DNA of 64,000 bases. Source: Actinomycetota bacterium. GTDB taxonomy: Bacteria > Actinomycetota > Actinomycetes > S36-B12 > CAIYMF01. Positions 39,458-49,592 of the stretch are shown one piece after another. The notes beneath the pieces were generated by a model. That model was not told where the DNA came from. It saw only the letters and a list, made by a program, of their open reading frames with translations, and searched no databases. The position numbers and the translations under genes were made by a program. The first letter of the stretch is position 1. Each line of letters opens with the position of its first letter. The stretch spans positions 1-64,000 of the forward strand of contig JAPLAU010000014.1 in the NCBI GenBank assembly GCA_026393115.1. Direction: 5' to 3'.

Positions 39458-40455
39458 GGGCTGATCCTGTCATGCCGGGTCGGGCGACGCAGGAGCGAGC
39501 CGAAAGCCGCTGCCAAGAGGTCTGAATCATGGCGCGAGGAATCGTCATCACGCCCAATGGGACGAACGACCACGGTGGCACCTAACGAGGCGGCCGCCCG
39601 CACGAGAGGTTCAATCTCTGCAACAGATTCCGCGTCGGCTAACACCGTGTCGAAGCGCACCTCCGGGAGTAAACGATGGATGACATCGAGGTGCATCTCC
39701 GGCTTGAAGCCGGATGTTTCACCCGGTTGCGGGGTGCGATTGAGTACCAGGATTCGTTCGGCATGTGACGAAACGACCGCCTCCGTAACCCCAGGCACCA
39801 GGAAATGCGGCAGAACGCTGGTGAACCACGATCCGGGTCCAACCACAATTGCGTCCGCCGAGGCGATCGCTTCCAGTGCTTGTGGGCAGGCGGGTGGGTT
39901 CGGTGGTTCGAGCCGCAGATCCACCACCCGACCCGGCGTCGTAGCAATGGCTACTTGACCGAAGACTGTGTCGATTTCGGTCGGGTTCGACGGTTCGAGG
40001 CCCGCGACACTCGCCACGATGTCAAGGGGTACGACCGAAACTGGCAGGACTCGACCGTGTGCACCTAACAGTGCGCCAACCCAGCGAAGTCCTTCGACGA
40101 TGTCGCCGGTCTCCTCCCACACCGCTGCGATCAGGAGGTTGCCGAGTGAGTGGCCCCCAATCTCGCCCTCACCTTCAAAACGATGTTGAACAACCCGACT
40201 CCACGTACGACCCCAGCCGTCATCTCCGCACAGGGCTGCCAGGGCCATGCGCAAATCCCCCGGCGGAAGTACCCCTAATTCACGCCGCAGGCGGCCACTC
40301 GAACCACCGTCGTCGGCCACGCCGACCACCGCGGTTAACCGATCTGTAACCCTGCGCAGTGCCCGCAAACTGACCGCCAACCCGTGCCCTCCACCGAGGG
40401 CGACCACTGAGGGCCCTGTCGCCGTCGACGGAACACGCGCGTCGAGCGGAATCAT
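39448..40455 (-). CDS. YvcK/CofD-like gluconeogenesis and cell-shape factor
   Basis: The 335-aa protein starts at ATG 40455, which overlaps the rapZ stop as ATGA; the frame to 40563 is inside rap[19 protein letters not shown] and [26 protein letters not shown] are the nucleotide-sugar binding motifs. In Bacillus, YvcK is needed on gluconeogenic media and binds UDP-GlcNAc; in mycobacteria (CuvA) it affects polar wall growth. Here it lies between rapZ and whiA. Confidence 0.94.
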   Translation of the reverse strand: MIPLDARVPSTATGPSVVALGGGHGLAVSLRALRRVTDRLTAVVGVADDGGSSGRLRRELGVLPPGDLRMALAALCGDDGWGRTWSRVVQHRFEGEGEIGGHSLGNLLIAAVWEETGDIVEGLRWVGALLGAHGRVLPVSVVPLDIVASVAGLEPSNPTEIDTVFGQVAIATTPGRVVDLRLEPPNPPACPQALEAIASADAIVVGPGSWFTSVLPHFLVPGVTEAVVSSHAERILVLNRTPQPGETSGFKPEMHLDVIHRLLPEVRFDTVLADAESVAEIEPLVRAAASLGATVVVRPIGRDDDSSRHDSDLLAAAFGSLLRRPTRHDRISPWQ

Positions 40456-41327
40456 TCGCGACCCAAGTCTCGATGCGTCACGAAGGTTTCGACCCCCGAC
40501 CGCACCAGCCGAGCAGACAGGTTCTCGGCGATCGCGACACTGCGATGCTTTCCGCCCGTGCACCCAACGGCGATGGTGACGTAGCGCTTACCTTCGCGCA
40601 GGTAGCCACCAGCAACAAGGTCGATGATGGCGCTGTACTGCTGCAGGAATTCGCGCGCCTCTGGCTGGTTGACCACCGCATCGTTGACTGCTGGATCGAG
40701 TCCGGTGAGCTCGCGAAGTTCGGGGTTCCAGAAAGGGTTCGGCAGGAATCGAACGTCGGCAACGAAGTCGGCATCAACGGGAATGCCATATTTGAATCCG
40801 AAGGACATTACGGTCGCCCGCAATTGAACGCGCTCAGGGTCGGCGAAAGCGGCATCAACGCGGCGTCGCAGGTCATGAACGTTGAGGTCGCCGGTATCAA
40901 TCACGAGGTCGGCCGAGCCGCGCACGTCGGCGAGGAGTGCACGTTCACGCGCGAGACCGTCAATCACCCGCCCCGCAGCTTGCAGCGGATGCGGTCGTCG
41001 GTTGGACTCAAAGCGCCGCACGAGAACCTCGTCAGTTGCCTCAAGGAACAGCACTCTCACATCGCTGCCCTCGTGATCGAGCGCATCCAGACTGCTCTGG
41101 AACTCCTCGAAGAAGGACCGCCCGCGCACGTCGATGACGACTGCGACCTTGGGGGTTTCCGCCGTGCGGGAGAGTAGCTGCACCGTGGCTGGAAGCAGTG
41201 AAGGTGGCAGGTTGTCGATCACGAACCAGCCGAGGTCTTCCAGTGCCCGGGCTGCTGTCGATCGCCCTGCACCTGACATGCCGGTAACGAGGAGCAACTC
41301 TGGGGATGAGGGCGATGGAGGGCTCAT
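40452..41327 (-). CDS. rapZ: RapZ-family nucleotide-binding protein
   Basis: The 291-aa protein has an N-terminal P-loop [21 protein letters not shown], with Arg in the usual Lys position as in other actinobacterial members, DNLPPSLLP, and the C-terminal [22 protein letters not shown] domain. RapZ in E. coli is an RNA adaptor for glmZ decay; in Gram-positives the role is less clear but linked to wall precursors. It overlaps uvrC by 4 nt. Confidence 0.94.
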   Translation of the reverse strand: MSPPSPSSPELLLVTGMSGAGRSTAARALEDLGWFVIDNLPPSLLPATVQLLSRTAETPKVAVVIDVRGRSFFEEFQSSLDALDHEGSDVRVLFLEATDEVLVRRFESNRRPHPLQAAGRVIDGLARERALLADVRGSADLVIDTGDLNVHDLRRRVDAAFADPERVQLRATVMSFGFKYGIPVDADFVADVRFLPNPFWNPELRELTGLDPAVNDAVVNQPEAREFLQQYSAIIDLVAGGYLREGKRYVTIAVGCTGGKHRSVAIAENLSARLVRSGVETFVTHRDLGRE

Positions 41328-43276
41328 GGAGCACCATCTTCCCCGAGAATCTCTCCGGTTGTGACATTCACGGCCGACGCGCTTTGATTCGCGTCAAGAA
41401 CGTCACGAATCGACACCGCGGTGCGCGGTCCAATTCCTGGCACCTCGGCGATCTCCTCCAGTGAGGCGACGCGCAGCGCCTTGAGCGAACCAAACCGTCG
41501 CAGCAAGGCCTTGCGCCGCACGTCCCCTAGTCCGGGAACCTCGTCAAGCAAACTATCCACGAGCCGCTTGCTGCGTTTTTGCTTCTGATAGGCCAGCGCG
41601 AATCGGTGGGCCTCGTCCCTGATCCGTTGAAGCAGATACAACCCTTCGCTGGTGCGAGGAAGCAGCACCGGATCGGGATTGCCCGGCAACCACACCTCTT
41701 CAAGTCGCTTGGCCAGGCCCGCCACGGAAATGTCATCAATACCCAATTCCATGAGAGCACGCGCAGCAGCAGCCACCTGAGGCGCTCCCCCATCGACGAG
41801 AAGCAACTGCGGCGGGTACGCGAAACTGGGCCGCGTAGCAGAACCCTCGGCCAACAGCTCTGGATCAGTTGCGGCGACCTGCTCATCCAGATATCGCCGG
41901 AATCGCCGAGTGACCACCTCGTGGATAGCGCGCACATCGTCCGAGCCTTCGAATCCCTTGATCGCGAATCTCTTGTAGTGGCTCGTGCGAGGAAGGGCGT
42001 CCTCGAACACCACCAACGAGCCGACAACGTCGATGCCCTGGAGGTGGGAGATATCCAGACACTCAATGCGTAGGGGGGCCTCGGGAAGCGACAACGCGGT
42101 TTGCACTTCTTCCAGCGCCAAGGCACGCGTACTGAGATCGCCAGCCCGCTTGAGCTTGTGCTGCGCCAGCAGTTGACGCGCGTTGGCACCCACGGTGTCT
42201 CCGAGCACCCGCTTGTCACCACGAACCGGCACTCGAAGTCGAACGCGCGAACCTCGACGTTCACTCAGCCACAGCTCGGCAACTTCCGGCTCGGGAGGAA
42301 GGATAGGAACGAGAACCTCATGAGGAACTTCCGAGCCTTCGCTACTTCCGTAGAGCTGCTGGAGCAGTCGCTCGATGAGGGCCGACTCGTCGACATCGTC
42401 GACCCTGTCAACGACGAATCCATGTTCCCCACGCACTCGTCCACCGCGCACATAGAACACCTGCACTGCTGCCTCTAACGGCTCGGCCGCCATTCCAATG
42501 ATGTCGACATCGGTGCCGTCGGGGAGCACCATGGTGTTGCGCTCAAGTGCGCGCTCAAGCGCTGCGATGTCATCTCGCCGGCGTGCTGCCCGTTCGAAAT
42601 CCTCGTCGGCGGAGGCGTCGAGCATCTGTTGCCGCAGGCGACCAATCAGCGGATCAGCGCGGCCCTCAAGGAAGGCGATGAAGTCATCGACCAGTACTCG
42701 GTGTTCGTCCTGCGAGATTCTCGCCACGCACGGCGCGCTGCACTTGTCGATGTACCCGAGCAGGCACGGTCGGCCAACCTGTCCCGCTCGCCGAAAAACA
42801 CCATTCGAGCAGGTGCGCACGGGAAATACGCGCAAGAGCAGATCAACCGTCTCTCGAATCGCCCACGCATGCGAGTACGGGCCGAAATAGCGCACGCCTG
42901 GTCGTTTGGCTCCACGCATCACCGTCACCCGTGGAAAGGGATCGCCAACGGTGATAGCGAGGTAGGGGTACGACTTGTCATCGCGGTAGCGCACATTGAA
43001 GCGCGGTTCGTAATGCTTGATCCACGTGTATTCAAGTTGAAGTGCTTCCACTTCATTCGCGACAACGGTCCAGTCCAGACCCGCAGCGGTGGCCACCATC
43101 GTGCGGGTTCGCTGATGCAATGTGTGCGGTTCGGCAAAATACGACGTCAGGCGCGAGCGCAGGCTCTTGGCTTTTCCGACATAGATGACGCGCCCATGTG
43201 CGTCGACAAAGCGATACACACCAGGCAGATCCGGAATTTCACCGGTCGCCGGTCGGAAGGAAGGGCGCACAGCCAC
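41324..43276 (-). CDS. uvrC: UvrABC excinuclease subunit C
   Basis: UvrC cuts both sides of a lesion in nucleotide excision repair. The 650-aa protein has the GIY-YIG domain ([23 protein letters not shown], residues 16-38), a UVR segment near 210-245, the RNase H-like domain ([11 protein letters not shown] and [11 protein letters not shown]), and tandem helix-hairpin-helix ([23 protein letters not shown]). GTG start, with TAGGCT 6 nt upstream. It heads uvrC-rapZ-yvcK-whiA. Confidence 0.97.
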   Translation of the reverse strand: MAVRPSFRPATGEIPDLPGVYRFVDAHGRVIYVGKAKSLRSRLTSYFAEPHTLHQRTRTMVATAAGLDWTVVANEVEALQLEYTWIKHYEPRFNVRYRDDKSYPYLAITVGDPFPRVTVMRGAKRPGVRYFGPYSHAWAIRETVDLLLRVFPVRTCSNGVFRRAGQVGRPCLLGYIDKCSAPCVARISQDEHRVLVDDFIAFLEGRADPLIGRLRQQMLDASADEDFERAARRRDDIAALERALERNTMVLPDGTDVDIIGMAAEPLEAAVQVFYVRGGRVRGEHGFVVDRVDDVDESALIERLLQQLYGSSEGSEVPHEVLVPILPPEPEVAELWLSERRGSRVRLRVPVRGDKRVLGDTVGANARQLLAQHKLKRAGDLSTRALALEEVQTALSLPEAPLRIECLDISHLQGIDVVGSLVVFEDALPRTSHYKRFAIKGFEGSDDVRAIHEVVTRRFRRYLDEQVAATDPELLAEGSATRPSFAYPPQLLLVDGGAPQVAAAARALMELGIDDISVAGLAKRLEEVWLPGNPDPVLLPRTSEGLYLLQRIRDEAHRFALAYQKQKRSKRLVDSLLDEVPGLGDVRRKALLRRFGSLKALRVASLEEIAEVPGIGPRTAVSIRDVLDANQSASAVNVTTGEILGEDGAP

Positions 43277-43282
43277 GGCCCC

Positions 43283-43288
43283 AGCCTA
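43283..43288 (-). promoter_or_regulatory. Leaderless -10 hexamer for uvrC
   Basis: Minus-strand TAGGCT ends 6 nt before GTG 43276, in the 24-bp gap after the Rieske lipoprotein gene. Confidence 0.5.
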
Positions 43289-43300
43289 GGGCCCCGCGAA

Positions 43301-43741
43301 TTAGGCCAGCGTGATGCTGGTTCCCGAAACCGTGATCGGCACCGAGATGAGGCCGGTAGTGGCGGGGCCCTGAACCACGTCACCGGTGTCTACGCCGAAA
43401 CGACTGCCGTGGCAAGGACAGTCGATGGTGCCATCGGCAACTTTGCTGCAGTTGCACCCCTGATGCGGGCACACTGCGCTAAAGCACTTGTACGTACCGG
43501 TCACAGGCTGAGTGATCACATAGGACTGCCCGTCGCTTTCGACGACCACGCCTCCGCCACTGGGGACGTCGGTAGTAGATGCCAACGCGCCAGAGCCAAC
43601 GGTGGGACTCTCCGATGAAGGGTCGGGAGCCGCTGACGATGATGCTGCGCCACCGCCTCCCGAACCGCACGCGGCGAGCGCGACTGCACTAGCAACGACA
43701 GCAGTTCCGATCAGGACTTGGCGACGCTCAACGGTAGACAT
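43301..43741 (-). CDS. Exported Rieske [2Fe-2S] lipoprotein
   Basis: The 146-aa protein begins with a twin-arginine-like ERRQVLIGT, a hydrophobic stretch and a lipobox LAAC (Cys near residue 25), then a Gly/Ser/Pro linker and a Rieske domain with FSAVCPHQGCNCSKVA and IDCPCHGSRFGVDTG. It is probably exported folded through Tat and lipid-anchored. No redox partner is beside it. ATG 43741 has minus-strand TAGTAT 6 nt upstream, overlapping the uvrA stop. Confidence 0.9.
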   Translation of the reverse strand: MSTVERRQVLIGTAVVASAVALAACGSGGGGAASSSAAPDPSSESPTVGSGALASTTDVPSGGGVVVESDGQSYVITQPVTGTYKCFSAVCPHQGCNCSKVADGTIDCPCHGSRFGVDTGDVVQGPATTGLISVPITVSGTSITLA

Positions 43742-43747
43742 GCGCTG

Positions 43748-43753
43748 ATACTA
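43748..43753 (-). promoter_or_regulatory. Leaderless -10 hexamer for the Rieske lipoprotein gene
   Basis: Minus-strand TAGTAT ends 6 nt before ATG 43741. Its first three bases are the uvrA stop codon, so one short site serves two purposes. Confidence 0.5.
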
Positions 43754-46684
43754 GACGGCGGCAGCCTTCTTGCGTGGTTTGCGACTCGCAGACTTCGTGA
43801 CCGCCGGGATTCCCGGCAAACCGGGCAGTAAATTGCTCAGGAAGTGCCCCGTATGACTTTCGGTCACAGCCGCGACGTCTTCGGGTGTACCTGCGGCGAC
43901 GATGGTTCCGCCTCGCGAACCGCCTTCGGGTCCGAGATCAATCACCCAGTCGGCGCATTTGATCACATCAAGATTGTGCTCAATCACGACCACTGAGTTG
44001 CCCTTGTCGACCAGGGACTGCAACACCCCGAGAAGTTTGCGGATGTCTTCGAAATGCAAACCTGTCGTTGGCTCGTCTAGGACGTAGATTGTGCGGCCGG
44101 TAGAGCGCTTCTGCAGTTCTGAACTCAATTTCACCCGTTGCGCCTCACCACCAGACAACGTGGGCGCCGACTGACCCAGTCGAACGTAGCCCAGCCCCAC
44201 GTCAACCAGAGTGCGCAGGTGACGGGCAATCGGGGGTACTGCCTCAAAGAACTCCAGCGCCTCTTCAATCGGCATGTCGAGTACTTCGGCAATGGTGCGT
44301 CCCTTGAAGTGAACTTCAAGGGTTTCGCGGTTGTACCGAGCGCCGTGACACACCTCGCACGGGACGTACACATCGGGCAGGAAGTTCATCTCGATCTTGA
44401 TTGTGCCGTCACCTGAGCATGCCTCGCAGCGTCCGCCCTTGACGTTGAACGAGAATCGGCCCTGCAAGTAACCGCGCATCTTTGCTTCGGGTGTTTCGGC
44501 GAAGAGTTTGCGAATGTGGTCGAAAACTCCTGTGTACGTCGCGGGGTTGGATCGAGGCGTTCGACCGATCGGGCTCTGATCAACGTGCACCACTTTGTCG
44601 AGCTGGTCGAGTCCGGTGACTCGGGTGTGACGGCCAGGGACAATGCGTGCCCCGTTGAGCTCGCGTGCCAGTACCGAATACAGCACATCATTAATCAGCG
44701 TCGACTTTCCAGAACCTGAAACCCCTGTCACCGCCACGAAACAGCCGAGTGGCACATCGACCGAAACGTCCTGCAGGTTGTGCTCACGGGCTCCCACAAT
44801 GCGCAGACTTCGGTCGAACGAGCGCCGTACCGATGGCACCTCAATCGAACGTCGACCGGACAGGTACTGACCCGTCAACGATTCGGGGTTGGCCAGAAGG
44901 TCAGCGACTGTTCCGCTCGACACGATGCGACCGCCATGCTCACCGGCTCCCGGGCCAATATCGACAACCCAGTCAGCGGTTCGAATAGTGTCTTCGTCGT
45001 GCTCGACAACGATGAGGGTATTGCCGAGATCACGCAGTCTCACGAGCGTCTCAATCAAACGCCGATTGTCGCGCTGGTGAAGTCCGATGCTCGGCTCATC
45101 GAGCACATACAGCACACCGACCAGCCCTGAACCAATCTGAGTGGCAAGCCGAATGCGTTGTGCCTCTCCGCCCGCCAGTGTTGCCGCGGGACGATCGAGG
45201 CTGAGGTAATCGAGCCCCACGTCGATCAGGAATCGCAGTCGCTCGTTGACCTCTTTGAGCACCCGCTCGGCAATCTGCCGGTCACGGGCACCGAGGGTGA
45301 GAGAACCAAGCAGTTCGGCACACTCGCCAATCGGCAGGCCGGCGACCTCGGCGATCGACCGGCCATCGATGCGTACTGCCAGACTCAATGGCTTAAGCCG
45401 AGCTCCGCCACAAGCAGGACAAGGAACCTCGCGCATGTAACCGGCATAGCGCTCGCGTCCGGTGTCGGTATCGGCTTCGCTGTGCCGACGCTCGATGAAC
45501 GGAACGACCCCTTCAAACCCCGTGTGATACGAGCGCTGCCGACCGTATCTGTTCTTGTAGCGCACGTGCACTTCGTGATCGTGACCAGTGAGAATGGCGG
45601 TTCGTACCTTGGCGTTGAGTTTGTTCCATGGAGTGTCAAGGTCGAAGCCGAGTTCATCGCCGAGCGCAGCCAGGAGTCGTTCGAAATAGTCACTGACGTG
45701 CCCGCTCGACCACGGAGCAATAGCGCCTTCGGCGAGGGTCAGTCGATTATCAGGCACGAGCAACTCTGGATCGACTTCCATTCGGGTACCGAGTCCGCTG
45801 CAATCGACACATGCCCCGAATGGGGAGTTGAAGGAGAACGATCTCGGTTCGAGTTCCTCGAAGGACAAGTCGTCGTCAAGGCACGCAAGATGCTCACTGA
45901 AGACGCGTTCGCGATGTGGGTCTGTTTCCGGGAGATCAACGAAGTCAAGGGTGATGAGACCGCCGGAGAGCCCAAGTGCCGTTTCGACCGAATCGGTAAG
46001 CCGGCGCTTGGCTGAGGCCTTGACCGCAAGCCGGTCGACGACGACGTCGATGCTGTGCTTCTCTTGCTTCTTGAGCGTTGGCACTTCAGTCAGCGGGTAC
46101 ACGACACCGTCGACGCGCGCCCGCGAGAACCCCTGCGTCTGCAATTGGCGAAACAGTTCCGAGTACTCACCCTTACGTTCACGGATAACCGGGGCCAGCA
46201 CCTGAAAGCGGGTGCCTTCATCAAGTTCGAGCACCCGATCGACGATCTGCTGAGGAGTCTGCCGCGCGATGAGTTTGCCGCATTCGGGGCAGTGGGGCTT
46301 TCCGATGCGCGCGTAGAGCAGGCGAAGGTAGTCGTACACCTCAGTGATCGTCCCGACGGTTGACCGCGGGTTGCGCGATCCACCTTTTTGGTCGATGGAA
46401 ACGGCGGGCGAGAGTCCCTCGATGAAATCAACATCAGGCTTATCCATCTGACCCAAGAACTGCCGCGCGTATGCACTGAGTGACTCGACGTATCGCCGTT
46501 GCCCTTCGGCGAAGATGGTGTCGAAAGCCAAACTGGACTTACCGCTTCCGGACAGGCCGGTGAACACGATGAGGGCATCACGCGGCAAATCAAGTGAGAC
46601 GTCGCGCAGATTGTGCTCGCGGGCACCCCTCACGATCAGCCGATCCACGAAAAGCCCTCCACTCGCACTGCCACCGGAATTCAC
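43751..46684 (-). CDS. uvrA: UvrABC excinuclease subunit A
   Basis: UvrA scans DNA for damage as an ABC-type ATPase dimer. The 977-aa protein has two cassettes: [14 protein letters not shown] and [15 protein letters not shown] as Walker [18 protein letters not shown] and [16 protein letters not shown] as signatures, and zinc modules [20 protein letters not shown] and CEACSGDG...[12 protein letters not shown] 46684 is the upstream start; a GTG at FVDRL (46648) is possible. A minus-strand TAGTGT at 46703-46708 may be its -10. No LexA box is visible upstream. Confidence 0.97.
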   Translation of the reverse strand: MNSGGSASGGLFVDRLIVRGAREHNLRDVSLDLPRDALIVFTGLSGSGKSSLAFDTIFAEGQRRYVESLSAYARQFLGQMDKPDVDFIEGLSPAVSIDQKGGSRNPRSTVGTITEVYDYLRLLYARIGKPHCPECGKLIARQTPQQIVDRVLELDEGTRFQVLAPVIRERKGEYSELFRQLQTQGFSRARVDGVVYPLTEVPTLKKQEKHSIDVVVDRLAVKASAKRRLTDSVETALGLSGGLITLDFVDLPETDPHRERVFSEHLACLDDDLSFEELEPRSFSFNSPFGACVDCSGLGTRMEVDPELLVPDNRLTLAEGAIAPWSSGHVSDYFERLLAALGDELGFDLDTPWNKLNAKVRTAILTGHDHEVHVRYKNRYGRQRSYHTGFEGVVPFIERRHSEADTDTGRERYAGYMREVPCPACGGARLKPLSLAVRIDGRSIAEVAGLPIGECAELLGSLTLGARDRQIAERVLKEVNERLRFLIDVGLDYLSLDRPAATLAGGEAQRIRLATQIGSGLVGVLYVLDEPSIGLHQRDNRRLIETLVRLRDLGNTLIVVEHDEDTIRTADWVVDIGPGAGEHGGRIVSSGTVADLLANPESLTGQYLSGRRSIEVPSVRRSFDRSLRIVGAREHNLQDVSVDVPLGCFVAVTGVSGSGKSTLINDVLYSVLARELNGARIVPGRHTRVTGLDQLDKVVHVDQSPIGRTPRSNPATYTGVFDHIRKLFAETPEAKMRGYLQGRFSFNVKGGRCEACSGDGTIKIEMNFLPDVYVPCEVCHGARYNRETLEVHFKGRTIAEVLDMPIEEALEFFEAVPPIARHLRTLVDVGLGYVRLGQSAPTLSGGEAQRVKLSSELQKRSTGRTIYVLDEPTTGLHFEDIRKLLGVLQSLVDKGNSVVVIEHNLDVIKCADWVIDLGPEGGSRGGTIVAAGTPEDVAAVTESHTGHFLSNLLPGLPGIPAVTKSASRKPRKKAAAV

Positions 46685-46746
46685 GCCTGCCTTGAGTTCC
46701 CCACACTAGATGCCGGGGGCGACAACCGCTTATTCAGACTGTCGAC

Positions 46747-48732
46747 TTAGCCCAGCGCACGCGGTGCTAGAGAATCCATCGCATTGACCAAAGTCGACCG
46801 ACTCAACACTCCTGGCTCGACCGGGATCGACCGGTAGCTAAACACGCTTCCATTGTCGATGCGCAGCAGGGGCTTTCCGGAATCATCGGTCTCGGTGGTC
46901 ACACCGGTGCCACCCCAGTTCACCACCCAGTTTCCCCCCGTCACCTTGCGGGCGCTGCCGCAGCAGCCAGAGAAATCGATGTGCTGGTCCGATACCTGAC
47001 TGACGATTTCAGCGGTGCGTGCAGAACTGTCGACTCGTAACTCGACCGCGCGAGGAACCCGGAAGAACTCCGAGCCATTGTCGAAGACTGTGATGTTGCC
47101 GTTTGCTATGCGGCGAGCGTCGTGTTGCGAGCCCAACAGCGGAGCGCGATCAGCGCCGAGAACCGACAGGCTCCGAGGTGTTGGAGTGCCGCCGAGCTTC
47201 CAGTCAATCGACCCGTCCGACTTGCGGATTCGATACACCGCATCAAGATGCCGCGCCGAGATGATGAGGCCATCACCGTCGTCTTCGATTGAGTTCACGT
47301 GATTAATATCCCAATACGTGAGGCCATTCATTACCAGCTTGTTCTGGGTGCGGTGGCTCTCGCTGTCGAGTCCTGACCATTCGTCAAAGGAGACATGATC
47401 GCGAAACTTCCAGGTCCACACCACGTTGTCGGAGGCGTCCAGTTTCACGATCTCCCCGTCGACGAGCGTGTCGGAGGCGGTTCCGCCGAAGGACGACATA
47501 TCAACGCATTCAACTCCGGGGCACGCACGATCGACGTAGCGAATGGCGTAGTGACCCCCACCAACCGCCGGTTCGAGTTCATGGTGATCGATACCGGCCG
47601 TCGCCCCCACGACAGACAGTGTTCGTCCGCTCCAGTCAGAAACGTGATACGTCGACCCGTACGAGTAGTTATAGCCAGTTTCTCCCCACACCAGATTGTT
47701 ACCCTCAAGTTGGGCTCCAATCGGCCGCTCGGGATTCACACCCTGCCACCACACGGGGGTTCCGTGGTTATCAGCGACCACGATGTAGTTCTTCCCAGCA
47801 CCTTGATTTGAACCACTTCCAAGATCGGGTGCCATCACATACCACTGACTATGTGGGGTCCCGGTACGAGTCACTGCCCACGAAGGAAAGTCCGATGGCA
47901 GGCAGCGTGCCTGCTGCGCGACGTCACGTGTACCTGGCACGCGCAGCGTCCACTTCAGCGATTGCCCAGGGGTCAACGAGACGGTGCGCACACCGTTGGA
48001 GGTGATGGTCTCACCATCGAGCAGAACGGAGGCGCCAAATCGCGCGACCACCCGTGCAGACACTGTTCCCCCCGCGCATGTCGCAATGAAGTCGGTGACT
48101 GTCGGTGAAACTTTTGGCAGCATCGACGTGCCCAGATCAACAGCAGCAGCTGGAACGAGGGTCGCGTCCAGCGCCAAGTACCCACCCCGGCGCTGCCAAC
48201 GGTACGTGCTCAACACGAATCGTTTGAGGGACGGCGACCAAATCCGTGCCGGTCCATTCGCCGGAATAATGGCGGTCACCCAACCAGCGGATCCGCGAGA
48301 ACACATCGTCGGTCCCGAGTCTGAAACCAAGGTCCACTCGTAACAGGTGTACTTCTGAATACGCGCGGTTCCACTCGGTGCGGTGACCCACAGCAGTTGC
48401 GCGGCAAATTCCAGACGCTTACGTACAGGTACCCAGACGTAGGCAGAGTTGACCCAGCCGCCCCGACGTGCCGAGTAGAGCTGGACGGAGATTCCTGTCA
48501 CTCGCGCCTGGACCCGATCAACAGAAGCGCGTCGGCACACGGTAGTCGCTGGCGGGGTGAAGCTGTATGAGTCACAGCGCAACCGGTTGAAGGCCCCTTG
48601 GACCATGGTGGGCGACGTCGCAGTCGGTGCCACAGCATTGGCACTCACAGGCGACAGGGTTCCAATGCTCACTGCGATGAGCCCGCCGACCAGCATCCAC
48701 AACGTCACGGCGGCACTGCGAGTTCGCTTCAT
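46747..48732 (-). CDS. Arylsulfotransferase (ASST) family exported protein
   Basis: The 661-aa product starts at ATG 48732 with a signal peptide (about residues 1-33). Residues to about 210 hold repeated Trp/Tyr-rich segments (GGWVNSAYVWVPVRKRL, GGYLALDATLV). From about 280 onward comes a beta-propeller with PEVYWQ-like VVADNHGTPVWWQGV, IDHHELEPA, TYWDINHVNSIEDDG and LGSQHDARRIANGNITVFDNGS, the pattern of Arylsulfotran_2 proteins. These transfer sulfate between phenols, or are non-catalytic propellers. It splits uvrA from the MBL gene, which are often neighbours. Confidence 0.82.
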   Translation of the reverse strand: MKRTRSAAVTLWMLVGGLIAVSIGTLSPVSANAVAPTATSPTMVQGAFNRLRCDSYSFTPPATTVCRRASVDRVQARVTGISVQLYSARRGGWVNSAYVWVPVRKRLEFAAQLLWVTAPSGTARIQKYTCYEWTLVSDSGPTMCSRGSAGWVTAIIPANGPARIWSPSLKRFVLSTYRWQRRGGYLALDATLVPAAAVDLGTSMLPKVSPTVTDFIATCAGGTVSARVVARFGASVLLDGETITSNGVRTVSLTPGQSLKWTLRVPGTRDVAQQARCLPSDFPSWAVTRTGTPHSQWYVMAPDLGSGSNQGAGKNYIVVADNHGTPVWWQGVNPERPIGAQLEGNNLVWGETGYNYSYGSTYHVSDWSGRTLSVVGATAGIDHHELEPAVGGGHYAIRYVDRACPGVECVDMSSFGGTASDTLVDGEIVKLDASDNVVWTWKFRDHVSFDEWSGLDSESHRTQNKLVMNGLTYWDINHVNSIEDDGDGLIISARHLDAVYRIRKSDGSIDWKLGGTPTPRSLSVLGADRAPLLGSQHDARRIANGNITVFDNGSEFFRVPRAVELRVDSSARTAEIVSQVSDQHIDFSGCCGSARKVTGGNWVVNWGGTGVTTETDDSGKPLLRIDNGSVFSYRSIPVEPGVLSRSTLVNAMDSLAPRALG

Positions 48733-48770
48733 CTGCCCATGCTGCCATACGAATCTGAGCGAACTCGCGG

Positions 48771-48776
48771 TAGCGT
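48771..48776 (+). promoter_or_regulatory. Leaderless -10 hexamer for the MBL-fold gene
   Basis: TAGCGT ends 7 nt before ATG 48784, in the 51-bp gap shared with the divergent ASST gene. Confidence 0.45.
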
Positions 48777-48783
48777 TCCATGC

Positions 48784-49440
48784 ATGTCCTATAACGGAAA
48801 CGTCACTGTCGGTGGCCCGGCGCAGAGCCATGAACTCGCGCATCTGACGATCACGAAGATCGCAGTTGGCCCGTTCAACAACAACTGCTACCTGCTCCGC
48901 TGCAGCAGCACCGGAGAGCAACTACTGATTGACGCCGCAGCCGAACCTGAGCGCCTCATCTCACTTATCGGCGATCCAGGAATCACCACCGTGGTCACCA
49001 CTCACCAGCATGCTGACCACTGGGGAGCGCTCGCCGAAGTGATCGAGGCTACCGGCGCACGACACGCTGCTCACCCCATCGACTCTGAGGGCATCCCATC
49101 GCCAGTTGATCTGCCGGTTGAAGACGGCGACACCGTCTTGGTTGGCGAATGTTCCTTGCGCGCGGTGCATCTCGTTGGCCACACCCCCGGATCAATTGCG
49201 TTGATCTATGACGACCCCGAAGGACCGCCGCATGTGTTCACGGGCGACTGTCTGTTCCCGGGGGGCGTGGGTAACACGCAAAAGGACGCCGAGCGATTCG
49301 ACACCTTGATCAGCGGCGTCACCACGAAACTCTTCGACGTACTCCCTGATGAAACATGGGTGTATCCGGGGCATGGGAGCGATACCACGATCGGTGCCGA
49401 GCGCCCCAGTATTGATGAATGGCGTGATCGAGGCTGGTAG
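48784..49440 (+). CDS. MBL-fold metallo-hydrolase (glyoxalase II-like)
   Basis: The 218-aa protein starts at ATG 48784; the frame upstream lies antisense to the ASST gene. It has the metallo-beta-lactamase signature THQHADHWGAL (HxHxDH), VHLVGHTPGS, the FTGDCLFPGG acidic ligand and WVYPGHGSDTTIG with the final His. The N-terminal VGPFNNNCYLL matches hydroxyacylglutathione hydrolase-like proteins encoded near uvrA in many actinobacteria. Substrate unknown. Confidence 0.91.
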   Translation: MSYNGNVTVGGPAQSHELAHLTITKIAVGPFNNNCYLLRCSSTGEQLLIDAAAEPERLISLIGDPGITTVVTTHQHADHWGALAEVIEATGARHAAHPIDSEGIPSPVDLPVEDGDTVLVGECSLRAVHLVGHTPGSIALIYDDPEGPPHVFTGDCLFPGGVGNTQKDAERFDTLISGVTTKLFDVLPDETWVYPGHGSDTTIGAERPSIDEWRDRGW

Positions 49441-49492
49441 TCGATCAGAGCAGCTAGTTCATAGCCACGGTCCCGATCGTGATTGCAGCGCA

Positions 49493-49512
49493 ATGTATTC
49501 AGCAGCGTACAT
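49493..49512. promoter_or_regulatory. Dyad ATGTA-N10-TACAT, copy A
   Basis: The 20-bp element ATGTATTCAGCAGCGTACAT has 5-bp arms and a 10-bp spacer. It ends 73 bp before the first paralogue's ATG. The same element stands at exactly the same distance before the second paralogue, which argues for a conserved protein-binding site. Confidence 0.6.
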
Positions 49513-49542
49513 TTCGCCCGGCGCCGATTAGCCCGGCTAGTA

Positions 49543-49566
49543 CGTTCACGTCATCTGCAGTGAACG
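49543..49566. promoter_or_regulatory. Inverted repeat CGTTCAC-N10-GTGAACG, copy A
   Basis: Seven-bp arms flank a 10-nt spacer just upstream of the ribosome site. The left arm overlaps TACGTT (49541-49546), a possible -10. In copy B the arms are kept (6 bp) but the spacer differs, so it may be an operator or an RNA hairpin. Confidence 0.55.
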
Positions 49567-49592
49567 CTGACCGAGGGACACCTGATGACCGA
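49561..49592 (+). repeat. 32-nt leader/start block, copy A (identical to 50331-50362)
   Basis: This block covers the second dyad arm, the ribosome site GAGGG, the ATG and the first codons of the paralogue. It is identical to copy B over all 32 nt, while adjacent coding sequence differs at synonymous sites. Confidence 0.9.

Noticed and set aside
46685-46746. LexA/SOS box before uvrA
   Set aside because: No GAAC-N4-GTTC match in the gap.
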